Origin: Oscillospiraceae bacterium
Lineage (GTDB): Bacteria > Bacillota > Clostridia > Oscillospirales > Oscillospiraceae
Length of the DNA stretch: 64,000 nt
Assembly (NCBI GenBank): GCA_015068125.1
Contig: SVLD01000004.1
Span: 1-64,000 of the forward strand
Direction: 5' to 3'
The notes under the pieces were generated by a model. It did no database searches, was not told where the DNA came from, and worked only from the letters and a program-made list of their open reading frames with translations. The position numbers and the translations under genes were made by a program. Below are positions 7,542 to 16,106 of the stretch, in pieces; the first letter of the stretch is position 1, and the number at the start of each line of letters is the position of its first letter.

Positions 7542-9059
7542 TTACCTCCGATCCAGCTCGTTCATCATGGCGCTGGCCAGCTTGGCGCTCTGATAGTTGC
7601 TCTTGACAACGATCACGCCGGAGTCAACCAGCAGCTTTTCCTTCTCCGCAACATTCTGGGGATCTTCCTGAGAGCCGCAGATGCTGGAGATAAACACGAT
7701 TTCAGGATGCTTGGCGCATTCCTTGGCGAAAGCGGTAATGGGGTCGGCGGCAACGCCGGGGCCGGTGATGAAGTCCACCAGCACAACGCCTACTTCCTCG
7801 TCGTTAAGTTCCTGACGCAGACGGGCAAGCCGGAGGCTGGGGTCGAACACCGGGTGGGGAGCCTTGGCAGTAAAGTCCTCGGCACCCAGATCCAAAATAG
7901 CGTGGCCTTCGCTCTTTTCAGAATCAGCCAGCTTGGTGCAGAAGCGGTTAGAAAGGTTGGAGTTCAGCTGAACGCCCTGGTTGTGGGCGCTGAAATACTG
8001 CAGAGCTTCTTCGGTGAAGGTGCCGCCGCAGTATAGACCACGGAAATACTTCCGCTTGCTGTCCAGTTTGGCAACGGATTCCTTTGCCAGCTTGGCGATT
8101 TGTTCGTCATTCATACCGAAGTCACTGACATTTCCGCCGGCCAGCTCCACAGCCTTCAGGGCGCATGCCTCCAGGCTGAAGGTGGCGTGAACCTTGTGAC
8201 CCTCAAACAGCTTTTCGTTGCTGCCCAGGAACACAACCACAACAGGCTTGGTGCAGTTGTCGGCAACATCCAGAACTTTGGCCATAACGCCCAGGTCAGC
8301 CAGCTTGGAAACCAGCACGATGACCTTGGTGTTGGGGTCGTTTTCCATGCGATGGATACCCTCAATCATGGTAATGCCGCCGATCTGGGGGTACAGGTCC
8401 CGGCCACCGGTGCCGATGAGGTTGCTGACGCCGAAGCCGCACTTTTCGATGATGCAGCCCACTTCCTGAGCGCCGCTGCCGGAGGCGGCAACGATGCCGA
8501 TGGGGCCATCCTTAATGATGGAGCCTGCGGCCAGAGCTACACCGTTCAGCAGGGCAACGCCTGCATCGGGGCCCATGACCAGCTTGCCCAGCTTTTTGCC
8601 CAGCTGCTTCAGCTCCAGCTCTTCTTCAATGGTCACATTGTCACTGAAGATAAACAGATCCATGCCCATGTACAGCGCCTTTTTGGCCTCTGCGGCGGCG
8701 TATTCGCCGGGCAGGGAGATCTGACACAGATCGTAGGGATCTTCCTGGAGGTTGATCTCGGACAGGCTGTTGTAACTAGTATAATCGTCCACATCCTTGC
8801 GGTCAATGATGTTCTTGACCATTTCGATGGCTGCGCCGCAAATTTCCTCGGTTTCCGCGGTGACGGCGATGACCAGATCATTGCTGGTCACATCCTCGGG
8901 CAGGGTATAGCTCAGTTCCTTCAGCAATGCCTGGTTGGCGGCGGTGGCCATCATGGCTTCCACATTGCTGACGCCCTCCAGGGTCAGAACTCTGTCGGAA
9001 ATGCCCATCAGGCTGACGGAGTCCACATAGCGTTTCTTTTCAACAATTACTTTTTGCAT
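7542..9059 (-). CDS. FdrA / AllF-like acyl-CoA-synthetase-fold protein
   Basis: This 505-residue protein is of the FdrA (AllF) family, related in fold to the alpha subunit of succinyl-CoA synthetase. Visible marks are GPIGIVAASGSGAQEVG near residue 185 (nucleotide/phosphate-binding Rossmann region), IGTGGRDLYPQIGGIT near 214 and the second-domain segment VGVVLVDFITGPGVAADP near 424. In the E. coli complex this subunit, with AllG and AllH, interconverts oxalurate plus phosphate and oxamate plus carbamoyl phosphate. GAGGTG precedes the ATG. It follows the FAD protein by 11 bases. No carbamate kinase, ureidoglycolate dehydrogenase or allantoinase is nearby, so a role in allantoin use is unlikely here. 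Confidence 0.85.
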   Translation of the reverse strand: MQKVIVEKKRYVDSVSLMGISDRVLTLEGVSNVEAMMATAANQALLKELSYTLPEDVTSNDLVIAVTAETEEICGAAIEMVKNIIDRKDVDDYTSYNSLSEINLQEDPYDLCQISLPGEYAAAEAKKALYMGMDLFIFSDNVTIEEELELKQLGKKLGKLVMGPDAGVALLNGVALAAGSIIKDGPIGIVAASGSGAQEVGCIIEKCGFGVSNLIGTGGRDLYPQIGGITMIEGIHRMENDPNTKVIVLVSKLADLGVMAKVLDVADNCTKPVVVVFLGSNEKLFEGHKVHATFSLEACALKAVELAGGNVSDFGMNDEQIAKLAKESVAKLDSKRKYFRGLYCGGTFTEEALQYFSAHNQGVQLNSNLSNRFCTKLADSEKSEGHAILDLGAEDFTAKAPHPVFDPSLRLARLRQELNDEEVGVVLVDFITGPGVAADPITAFAKECAKHPEIVFISSICGSQEDPQNVAEKEKLLVDSGVIVVKSNYQSAKLASAMMNELDRR

Positions 9060-9070
9060 ATAATTTCACC

Positions 9071-10627
9071 TCAAACTGACTCTTTGGACAGGGCAAAACC
9101 GCCGTCCTTATTTTGAATGATGATGCGATAGACTTCGGTTTCTTGGATAGAATCTTCCCGGCAGTGACAGCCGATGCTTTCTTTGCGCGCCAGTGCGCTG
9201 ACAAAGGCGATCCGTGCGGTGAGAAGATCGTTGTACAGCCGGTGCTTTTCGTAGCAACCCCGGTGATCGCCCAACTGCTCCAGAAGCTTGTCGATTTCAG
9301 CGATGCCCCGGGAAAGCTCCGCTTCCGTACGGATCACGCCCAGGTGATTTCGAAGGAGCGTTTGCAGGCTTTGCGCCAGGTTGGAAATATCCACATCTGA
9401 CGCCCGGTTCTGGGTTTCTTCAGCCCGACAGGGCAGGGCAGAGGGATCAAAATTCCGGAGGGCGGTCTGACCGGCGATACGGCCAAAGACCATGGTTTCC
9501 AAACCGGCGTTGCCGCCTAAGCGGTTGGCGCCGTGCAAGCCGCCGGTGACTTCACCGCAGGCAAGCAGTCCGGGAATGCCAGTGCGGCAGTTTTCGTCGA
9601 TGAGGGCGCCACCGCAGGTGGTGTGGGCTGCCGGGGCAATCTCCACCGGTTCTTTGGTCATGTCGATGCCGTGATTTAAGTACCGGCTGCGATAGGGCTT
9701 GTAGACTCCCTCCCACAATGCCTGGGGTACGGCAGTGGCATCGAACCAGACACCACCGTGAGGCGTAGCGCCGTTGCGTCGAATTTCGTCGCAGATGCCC
9801 TTGGCCAGAAGATCCTTGGAAACGCACTCGCCGTCAGGGCTGTAACGGTCCATGAACCGCTGACCGCTGCTGCCCCGGAGGACTGCGCCCTCATAGAACA
9901 TGGTGGTGATAATGCTCTTACCCACCAGTTCCGGCGGCCATACTGCGGCACTGGGCTCGAACTGGATAAATTCCATGTCCGTCATCTTCGCCCCGGCTAA
10001 GTATGCCATGGCGCAGCCGTCACCGCCGATATCCGGGGAGTTGGTGGACTCCGGGAAGAGCTTGCCGAAGCCGCCGGTGGCCAGGATTGTAAGCTTTGCG
10101 CCGATGGCGCAGAAGCTGTCGGCGTCCTTGTCGTAGCAGTAAGCGCCGGTTACACGGTCGTCGGTCTTGATAAGCTCCAGTGCCCGGAAATTTCGGTATT
10201 CCCGGTAATTGGGGGAGGCGTTCAGTTTCTTTCGCAGGGTGCTGAGCATAGCCGGGCCGGTATTATTGTGAATGCCGGCGATCCGGGCTACGGAAGAACC
10301 CAGGGACTTGATCAGCTGATAGCCGTTTTCGTTACGGTCAATCTCCAGACCCAGCTCCCGGAAGTATTCCGGCAGCTCCAGGCTATCATGGCACAGCCGT
10401 TTTACCAGTGCCGGGCGGCTTTGCTGATAGCCGGAGGCCATGGAATCGTTATAGAACAGTTCCTCGCTGTCGTCTTCGCCCACCGGCAGGCAGAAGCCGT
10501 GGATGTATGGGGAAGCGCCGCCGCCGCACTGCAGCAGGGTCACTTCCAGATCGCTGTTTTTGATAATCTCATAGGCGGCAGCAATACCGGTGAGACCGCC
10601 GCCGATGATCAAAATATCGGTCTGCAT
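9071..10627 (-). CDS. FAD-dependent oxidoreductase (fumarate reductase / L-aspartate oxidase family)
   Basis: This 518-residue flavoprotein begins with an FAD-binding Rossmann motif (DILIIGGGLTGIAAAYE), has the capping-domain region FIQFEPSAAVWPPE near residue 218, the active-site signature HTTCGGALID near 334 and the second FAD motif GANRLGGNAGLETMVFGR near 364. Family members oxidise succinate or aspartate or reduce fumarate and similar enoates. There is no signal peptide, so it is cytoplasmic. It starts only 3 bases after the dehydratase stop. In this operon it could oxidise the hydroxyl at C4 of a 2-keto-3-deoxy acid or reduce an enoate intermediate; this is inference. NadB itself is less likely because nadA and nadC are absent. 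Confidence 0.82.
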   Translation of the reverse strand: MQTDILIIGGGLTGIAAAYEIIKNSDLEVTLLQCGGGASPYIHGFCLPVGEDDSEELFYNDSMASGYQQSRPALVKRLCHDSLELPEYFRELGLEIDRNENGYQLIKSLGSSVARIAGIHNNTGPAMLSTLRKKLNASPNYREYRNFRALELIKTDDRVTGAYCYDKDADSFCAIGAKLTILATGGFGKLFPESTNSPDIGGDGCAMAYLAGAKMTDMEFIQFEPSAAVWPPELVGKSIITTMFYEGAVLRGSSGQRFMDRYSPDGECVSKDLLAKGICDEIRRNGATPHGGVWFDATAVPQALWEGVYKPYRSRYLNHGIDMTKEPVEIAPAAHTTCGGALIDENCRTGIPGLLACGEVTGGLHGANRLGGNAGLETMVFGRIAGQTALRNFDPSALPCRAEETQNRASDVDISNLAQSLQTLLRNHLGVIRTEAELSRGIAEIDKLLEQLGDHRGCYEKHRLYNDLLTARIAFVSALARKESIGCHCREDSIQETEVYRIIIQNKDGGFALSKESV

Positions 10628-10630
10628 GGT

Positions 10631-12301
10631 TTATTCCCAAATGCCGCCCTTGGCCATAGAACCTACATTCTTAACAAACAGCCGCAGGAAGCGGGGATAT
10701 TTTTCCGCAGGGAACTCCCAGTGGAAGGCGGCTTTGCGTTTGGCCAGCTCTTCATCGGACAGCTCCACGTTCATGGTGCGGTTCTTTACATCAATCTCGA
10801 TGATGTCGCCCTCTTCAATCAGCCCCAGGGGGCCGCCCAGGGCAGCTTCCGGGGAAACATAGCCTACACTGAGGCCGGAAGTGCCGCCGGAGAACCGACC
10901 GTCGGTGATGACGGCGCAGGATTTATACAGGGCAGGATCGCCCTTCAGCTCCTCCTGGAAGGTAAAGGCGGTGGTGCCGAAGCGCGCCTTCAGACCCAGA
11001 AAACGCAGCACGCAGGCATCGCCGGGCTTCACTTCGCCGTTACGCAGAGCGGTCAGACCCTCTTCCAGAGAGTTGAAGATCCGAGCTTTGCCACGGAAAT
11101 AAGTCAGTTCCTCAGGCACAGCGGCGATCTTTAGGATCGAGCCCTCGGGAGCCAGATTGCCGTAAAGCACGCCCAGACCGGGCTCCTGGGAAACAGGATT
11201 TTCCAGGGTGCGGATCACGTCGCTGTGATAGATCTTTGCGTTCTTGCAGTTTTCTGCCAGAGTGTTGCCGGTAACGGTGATGCAGGAGCCGTCCAGCTTG
11301 GGCATCAGCTCTTTCAGCAGAGCGGGCAGACCGCCGGCCAGATCCAGATCCTTGACGGAGTAGGGGCCGCCGGGAGCCAGGTGGCTCATGAGAGGAATCT
11401 CGTTGGAGGCCTCATCGAAATACTGCCACCAGGGCAGATCGTAACCGGCCTCGTTGGCGATAGCGGGGATGTGCAGGATCAGATTGGAAGAACCGGCGAT
11501 GGCCATGTCCGTCTTAATGGCGTTCTTGATGGCGCTGACGGTCATCACATCCCGGGCCTTGATGTCGTTGCGAACCAGTTCCATGATCTGCAGACCTGCC
11601 ATGTAAGCCAGCTTGTAGATGGCAGAGCCGGTGGCGTCCATGGTGGAGTTGCCGGGCAGGGTCATGCCCATAGCCTCGGCGATCATGCACATGGAGTTGG
11701 CAGTGGTCATGGAGGTGCAGGCACCGCAGGTGCCCCAGGAATTTTCAATGAGATCGTTATAAAGATCCATGTCCATAGCGCCTTTGTGGGCGGTGCCCAC
11801 CTTGTCCTGGGCGTGGATATGCAGGACTTCCTTGCCACGGCAGTGACCCAGGGGCATATAGCCGCCGGTGACCAGAATGGTGGGGATATTGACACGGGCG
11901 GCGCCCATCAGGTGACCGGGGACGATGGAGTCGCAGGTGGACAGCATAACCATGCCGTCGAACATATTGCTTTCGCTGGTCAGTTCCACCTGGTCAGCGA
12001 TGCAGTTGCGGCTGGGAACTTCGATATACCGGGGGTCTTTCATAACCATGCCGTCGCAGACAGCGGTGGTCATGACCTCAACAGGCAGGCCGCCGGCTTC
12101 CCGGATACCCTGCTTGACACGCTCGGCCAGCTTGTCCAGATGGACATGGCCGGGGTTGTACTCGTTCCAGGAATTGACAACGCCAATGAGGGGACGCTTC
12201 TGCTCCTCGGGGGTGTAGCCCATGCCGCACATCAGACCCTTGCGGCACTCGGAGGCTTCGCCGAATTCCCAACAGCTTCGCATATCTTTGTATTCTTTCA
12301 T
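10631..12301 (-). CDS. IlvD/Edd family sugar-acid dehydratase
   Basis: This 556-residue protein has the full IlvD/Edd architecture. Likely iron-sulfur ligands are Cys in STCDSIVPGHLMG near residue 123 and in GTCGACTSMTTANSM near 190; the C-terminal domain shows TDGRFSGGTSG near 463 and VGYVSPEAALGGPLG. Members dehydrate dihydroxy acids (branched-chain synthesis), 6-phosphogluconate, or free aldonic acids such as arabonate, xylonate and gluconate. The neighbours (SDR, MBL hydrolase, KDPG aldolase, KDG kinase) favour an aldonate dehydratase making a 2-keto-3-deoxy acid. No other ilv genes are nearby. AAGGAGGT precedes the ATG. Confidence 0.87.
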   Translation of the reverse strand: MKEYKDMRSCWEFGEASECRKGLMCGMGYTPEEQKRPLIGVVNSWNEYNPGHVHLDKLAERVKQGIREAGGLPVEVMTTAVCDGMVMKDPRYIEVPSRNCIADQVELTSESNMFDGMVMLSTCDSIVPGHLMGAARVNIPTILVTGGYMPLGHCRGKEVLHIHAQDKVGTAHKGAMDMDLYNDLIENSWGTCGACTSMTTANSMCMIAEAMGMTLPGNSTMDATGSAIYKLAYMAGLQIMELVRNDIKARDVMTVSAIKNAIKTDMAIAGSSNLILHIPAIANEAGYDLPWWQYFDEASNEIPLMSHLAPGGPYSVKDLDLAGGLPALLKELMPKLDGSCITVTGNTLAENCKNAKIYHSDVIRTLENPVSQEPGLGVLYGNLAPEGSILKIAAVPEELTYFRGKARIFNSLEEGLTALRNGEVKPGDACVLRFLGLKARFGTTAFTFQEELKGDPALYKSCAVITDGRFSGGTSGLSVGYVSPEAALGGPLGLIEEGDIIEIDVKNRTMNVELSDEELAKRKAAFHWEFPAEKYPRFLRLFVKNVGSMAKGGIWE

Positions 12302-12313
12302 GATGATACCTCC

Positions 12314-13102
12314 TTAGAAGTCCTCTTTCATGCTTTCGATATTGCCGGTAACGGTCTGACCGCCGTCAACACGGAGGATCTGACCGGTGATGTAACGGGT
12401 GTTTACTTCGTCGGACATAAACAAAATGGCAGGCACGATGTGCTCGGTCTGACCCAGGAAGCCCACGGGAATGCGGTTCTCAAAAGCCTCCAGGTCGCTG
12501 GGCTTATAGCGGTCGCTGAGCTTGGTCATGATGAAGCCGGGAGCGATGCAGTTGACCCGGATGCCGTACTTGGCAACTTCCACAGCCAGAGCCTTGGTCA
12601 TCATTTCCATACCGCCCTTTGCAGCGCAGTAGGGCAGGAACTTCCGCTTAACCCAGGAGATGGAGCCGTGGACGGAGCTGATGTTTACGATCCGGCCGGG
12701 GATATTGTGCTCCTTCATATTGCGGATGGCGGCCTGAGCGCAGTATGCGGCGCTGCTCAGGTTCAGGGTGATCTGGCGATCCCAGTAGTCCAGCGGCAGG
12801 TCTTCAAACTCACCGGCGGGAATCTGCAGAGCGCCGCCGGCGTTGTTGATCAGCACATCGATGGTGCCAAAGTCAGCCAGGAAAGCCTGCATCAGCTCCT
12901 CGCAGTCCTGGCGGTACTGGAAGTCTGCCTTGTAGATCTTGGCGTCGATGCCATACTGCAGGCACTCTGATTGAATCTTCTGGGCACCCTCGGGGTTCTT
13001 GCAGTAGGTGATGCCCACATTGTAGCCCATTTTGGCAAAGGCGATGGCGGTGGCGGCGCCGATGCCGTTGGAGGAACCGGTGACAAGTACATTTTTGCTC
13101 AT
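12314..13102 (-). CDS. SDR family NAD(P)-dependent oxidoreductase
   Basis: This 262-residue classical short-chain dehydrogenase has TGSSNGIGAATA (cofactor site, residues 8-19), NNAGG near 90, the catalytic Ser region NISSVHGS near 145 and the catalytic YCAAK near 160. Length and motifs fit the classical family. Its place between a sugar-acid dehydratase and a lactonase-like MBL enzyme fits either a sugar 1-dehydrogenase or a 2-keto-3-deoxy-sugar-acid 4-dehydrogenase of the kind used in non-phosphorylative fucose and rhamnose routes. The choice cannot be made from the sequence. Confidence 0.88.
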   Translation of the reverse strand: MSKNVLVTGSSNGIGAATAIAFAKMGYNVGITYCKNPEGAQKIQSECLQYGIDAKIYKADFQYRQDCEELMQAFLADFGTIDVLINNAGGALQIPAGEFEDLPLDYWDRQITLNLSSAAYCAQAAIRNMKEHNIPGRIVNISSVHGSISWVKRKFLPYCAAKGGMEMMTKALAVEVAKYGIRVNCIAPGFIMTKLSDRYKPSDLEAFENRIPVGFLGQTEHIVPAILFMSDEVNTRYITGQILRVDGGQTVTGNIESMKEDF

Positions 13103-13122
13103 AAATCATTACCTCTTTTGCA

Positions 13123-13989
13123 TTAGAATTGGTTTAGATGTTCGGTTACGGTATACAGAGCCATGAACAGCCGCTCGGGCATGCCACAGCCTTTTTCCTG
13201 AATCAGGCGCAGAGCGATTTCTGCGGGATCGGTGCAGCCGCTATCCCGGCAGCTGCGGATGAAGCAGTCGTAATGGGATACATAGTCCTTGCAGATGCCA
13301 AGGGTGTTCTTCACCGCTGCTTTGCCGGTGATGAGATAGCCGATGCCCTCGTAATCGTGGCCGCAGAGGATGTTTTCGATGTCCATGTCCCACAGCTTGC
13401 TCAGGGTGCAGCGATAGTCCGTCAGGCTCTTGTAGAAGCCAACGCCCTGGCAGATGGTGCCGTTGGCCTGGAGGCTGTCGCCGGTGATGATGGTCTTGGT
13501 GGGAATGTCGTACCAGCAGACGCAATCATTGTCGTGACCGGGGGTGTGGATTACCTGGAGCCGTCCGGCAAGGATATCTCCATCCTGCAAAATTTCATCC
13601 ACGCCGATGCCCTTCAGGAAACTCTGGGGGGCAGGGGAGTGCGCCGGAAATTTGGTGCGGGTCTGGATGGCATAGGGAACGGGATCTGCGATCTTTGGGG
13701 CGGCAAGGGAAAAAGCGGCCACCTTGAAATCACCAAGCTGGCGCAGACGGTAGTTGCCGCCGATGTGATCGCCGTGGCAGTGGGTGTTGACCAGATAATC
13801 GATATCGCCCACGGTCATGCCCAGCTCCGCCAGGGCAGGGACGATGCAGCTGTCCACATCATTATCCGTTGCGGCGGTGTCGATGAGGATGTTCGTTTCG
13901 CCCCGGAGGAGGATAACACCTGTCCAGACAGGGCCGAAGGGAACCTTCAGCAGGAAAATGCCGGGGATGATTTCTTGAAATCTCTCCAT
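13123..13989 (-). CDS. metallo-beta-lactamase fold hydrolase
   Basis: This 288-residue MBL protein has the complete zinc motif NTHCHGDHIGG near residue 68 and the later ligand HTPGHDND near 155, with C-terminal CGHDYEG near 218. It is cytoplasmic. First gene of the seven-gene minus-strand operon; its promoter is at 14028-14056. The start at ATG 13989 is preferred over an in-frame GTG at 13995 because AAAGGA is 9 rather than 3 bases away. In this setting a lactone or thioester hydrolase is plausible; many MBL proteins cannot be assigned a substrate from sequence. Confidence 0.8.
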   Translation of the reverse strand: MERFQEIIPGIFLLKVPFGPVWTGVILLRGETNILIDTAATDNDVDSCIVPALAELGMTVGDIDYLVNTHCHGDHIGGNYRLRQLGDFKVAAFSLAAPKIADPVPYAIQTRTKFPAHSPAPQSFLKGIGVDEILQDGDILAGRLQVIHTPGHDNDCVCWYDIPTKTIITGDSLQANGTICQGVGFYKSLTDYRCTLSKLWDMDIENILCGHDYEGIGYLITGKAAVKNTLGICKDYVSHYDCFIRSCRDSGCTDPAEIALRLIQEKGCGMPERLFMALYTVTEHLNQF

Positions 13990-14010
13990 AAACACAGATC
14001 CTTTCTGTAC

Positions 14011-14025
14011 TTTTGTGATACAAAA
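14011..14025. promoter_or_regulatory. candidate operator TTTTGT-N3-ACAAAA
   Basis: A perfect 6-3-6 inverted repeat lies just downstream of the -10 box of the minus-strand promoter at 14028-14056, a typical repressor position. The binding protein is unknown. Confidence 0.45.
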
Positions 14026-14027
14026 TC

Positions 14028-14056
14028 AGTATAAAATAGTTTTCAGCCTGCTTCAA
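14028..14056 (-). promoter_or_regulatory. promoter of the dehydratase/AllFG operon
   Basis: Read on the minus strand, TTGAAG (14056-14051), 17 bases and TATACT (14033-14028) lie about 40 bases before the ATG at 13989. Confidence 0.7.
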
Positions 14057-14180
14057 GCTAGGAAAAATCCAACTACTTACAAAAAATACACTATTCTGGA
14101 CAGAAAAAACCGATCTGCCGCTTTCAATATAAAAAAACATCTGCAAGGTTTCATAAAATCTGTATTTTTACGTTTATGCG

Positions 14181-14209
14181 TTGACACGAAAATAGAAAAC
14201 ATCTATAAT
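14181..14209 (+). promoter_or_regulatory. consensus sigma-70 promoter of the KDPG aldolase gene
   Basis: TTGACA (14181-14186), a 17-base spacer and TATAAT (14204-14209) form a perfect consensus promoter 43 bases upstream of the ATG at 14252. A promoter this strong is normally held down by a repressor. Confidence 0.88.
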
Positions 14210-14251
14210 CAAATGAGAATCAAAAATATGGATCCCAACAGGAGGCGTAAT

Positions 14252-14902
14252 ATGAGAGATATCATTATCCAGAAAGTTTTGGACAAGAAAATTGTGGCAA
14301 TTGTCCGAGGTGTATATGGGCAGGACTGCGTGAATTTGGCAAAAGCACTATATGCCGGCGGCGTAGAGCTGATGGAAGTTACCTTCGATCAGAGCAAGCC
14401 CGAGGCTTTTGACCGCACCTCGGATACCATCCGGTTGCTGGTGGAAACCATGGGGGACAAGATGATCTTCGGCGCAGGCACCGTCACCTCTTTGGAGACG
14501 CTGGAGCTGGCCAGACGGGCCGGAGCCAAGTTTGTGGTATCTCCCGATACCAATGCCGCTGTCATAAAAGCGACTATTGAAGCCGGTATGGTGTCCATGC
14601 CCGGCGCACTGACTCCCACCGAGATCGTTACTGCCTATTCCTGCGGCGCAGACTTTGTTAAGGTGTTCCCCACTTCCGGCTTGGGCGCGGGATATATCAA
14701 AGCGGTTTGTGCGCCCCTCAATCATATCCGGATGCTGGCCGTGGGCGGCGTCAGTGAAAAGAATGTGGGTGAATTCCTGAAGGCTGGTTGTGTCGGCGCA
14801 GGAGTCGGCGGCAATCTGGTGAACAAGGAATGGATCAAAAACGGCGAATTCGACAAAATTACGGCACTGGCCCAGGAGCTGATGGCCAACGCCGCAGTGT
14901 AA
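14252..14902 (+). CDS. eda: 2-keto-3-deoxy-6-phosphogluconate aldolase
   Basis: This 216-residue class I aldolase cleaves KDPG (or the galactonate analogue) to pyruvate and glyceraldehyde 3-phosphate. Family motifs are GGVELMEVTFD near residue 37, IFGAGTV near 72, FVVSPDTN near 92, MPGALTPTEI near 114, the Schiff-base lysine segment DFVKVFPTSGLG near 133 and LAVGGVSEKN near 158. The ATG at 14252 has AGGAGG 6 bases upstream; the frame is open further upstream but without a matching family N-terminus. It forms an operon with the KDG kinase 16 bases downstream. Some relatives act on other 2-keto-3-deoxy acids. Confidence 0.93.
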   Translation: MRDIIIQKVLDKKIVAIVRGVYGQDCVNLAKALYAGGVELMEVTFDQSKPEAFDRTSDTIRLLVETMGDKMIFGAGTVTSLETLELARRAGAKFVVSPDTNAAVIKATIEAGMVSMPGALTPTEIVTAYSCGADFVKVFPTSGLGAGYIKAVCAPLNHIRMLAVGGVSEKNVGEFLKAGCVGAGVGGNLVNKEWIKNGEFDKITALAQELMANAAV

Positions 14903-14918
14903 TCAGGAGGTTATCAAA

Positions 14919-15941
14919 ATGAAAAGAGTTATTACATTTGGTGAGATCATGCTTCGTCTGAACCCGGAGGGTGCTCTGCGGTTTGTCCAGGCGGAGAAGT
15001 TTGAAGCAAGCTATGCCGGCGGCGAGGCCAATGTGGCCGTTTCCCTGGCAAACTACGGCATGGATGCCGCCTTTGTTTCCAAGGTTCCTGCCCATGCCAT
15101 CGGCCAGTGCGCCGTCAACGCCTTGCGGCACTTCGGCGTAGACACAAAGGGTATGGTTCGCGGCGGCGACCGCCTGGGCACTTACTATGTGGAAAAGGGT
15201 GCTTCCCAGCGGCCCTCCAAGGTCATTTATGACCGGGCTTATTCCGCGATTGCCCTGGCAGAGCCCAGCGATTTCGACTGGGATGCCATTTTTAACGGCG
15301 CGGACTGGTTCCACTGGACCGGTATCACTCCCGCTCTGGGCGGCAATCTGCCCCAGATCTGCCTGGAGGCCTGTAAGGCTGCCAAGGCTCGCGGTGTGAC
15401 CATCTCCTGCGACCTGAACTACCGCAACAAGCTGTGGAGCCGGGAGAAGGCCTGCGAGGTTATGAGCCAGCTGATGCCCTATGTGGATGTTTGCATCGCC
15501 AATGAGGAGGATGCCAAGGATGTCTTCGGCATTGAGGCCGCTAACACTGACATCAACTCCGGCAAACTGGATCACAAGGGATATATTTCCGTTGCCCAGC
15601 AGATCCATGACCGCTTCGGCTGCAGCAGCGTGGCCATCACCCTCCGGGGCAGCATCTCCGCTGACGATAACGATTGGGCTGCCATGCTCTATCAGAACGG
15701 CCAGGCTTACTTCTCTCCCACCTACCGCATCCACATCGTCGACCGCGTTGGCGGCGGCGACAGCTTCGGCGGCGGCCTGATTTACAGCCAGCTGGTTGGC
15801 AAGGATCCTCAGAGCTCCATCAACTTCGCTGTTGCTGCGTCCTGCCTGAAGCACACCATTTCTCACGATTTCAATCTGGTAACCGTAGAGGAAGTGGAGT
15901 CCCTGGCAAAGGGCAACGCTTCCGGCCGGGTGCAGAGATAA
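14919..15941 (+). CDS. kdgK: 2-keto-3-deoxygluconate kinase (PfkB family)
   Basis: This 340-residue PfkB-family sugar kinase phosphorylates KDG at O6, feeding the preceding aldolase. It begins RVITFGEIMLRLNP, has the substrate-binding YAGGEANVAVSLANYG near residue 32 and the C-terminal ATP/catalytic motif VGGGDSFGGGL near 287, where the usual AAGDAF reads GGGDSF, a common variant in KdgK. AGGAGG precedes the ATG. It is the last gene of a two-gene operon closed by a terminator at 15955. Relation to uronate or aldonate breakdown follows from the pair. Confidence 0.92.
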   Translation: MKRVITFGEIMLRLNPEGALRFVQAEKFEASYAGGEANVAVSLANYGMDAAFVSKVPAHAIGQCAVNALRHFGVDTKGMVRGGDRLGTYYVEKGASQRPSKVIYDRAYSAIALAEPSDFDWDAIFNGADWFHWTGITPALGGNLPQICLEACKAAKARGVTISCDLNYRNKLWSREKACEVMSQLMPYVDVCIANEEDAKDVFGIEAANTDINSGKLDHKGYISVAQQIHDRFGCSSVAITLRGSISADDNDWAAMLYQNGQAYFSPTYRIHIVDRVGGGDSFGGGLIYSQLVGKDPQSSINFAVAASCLKHTISHDFNLVTVEEVESLAKGNASGRVQR

Positions 15942-15954
15942 AACTGTTTGGAAG

Positions 15955-15988
15955 ATCCCACTGCTGATTTTCGGCAGTGGGATTTTTT
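15955..15988 (+). terminator. intrinsic terminator after kdgK
   Basis: ATCCCACTGC (15955-15964) pairs with GCAGTGGGAT (15974-15983), followed by TTTTT. Confidence 0.92.
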
Positions 15989-16009
15989 GTATATATTTTA
16001 TAAAACCCC

Positions 16010-16038
16010 TTGCAATCAGGTGGCAGAGATTATATAAT
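16010..16038 (+). promoter_or_regulatory. promoter of the first solute-binding protein gene
   Basis: TTGCAA (16010-16015), 17 bases, TATAAT (16033-16038), 69 bases before the ATG at 16107. Confidence 0.7.
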
Positions 16039-16106
16039 TCAGGTATGGATACCGCAACAAAATGTGGATTTCTTGCAATCCCCAAAAACAACAGGAGGAT
16101 CATGCG

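Noticed and set aside
6118-9059. Allantoin/oxamate catabolism as the role of the AllF/AllG/AllH-like genes
   Set aside because: No allantoinase, ureidoglycolate dehydrogenase or carbamate kinase is present; all neighbours handle sugar acids.
9071-10627. L-aspartate oxidase (nadB) for NAD synthesis
   Set aside because: nadA and nadC are absent and the gene is embedded in a catabolic operon, 3 bases from a dehydratase gene.
10631-12301. Dihydroxy-acid dehydratase of branched-chain amino acid synthesis (ilvD proper)
   Set aside because: No ilvB, ilvC or leu genes nearby, while sugar-acid enzymes adjoin it; the family motif alone cannot separate the two, so the context decides.
13989-14252. Riboswitch in the 250-base gap upstream of the KDPG aldolase gene
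   Set aside because: The gap is AT-rich without a recognisable aptamer; two promoters and a dyad explain it.
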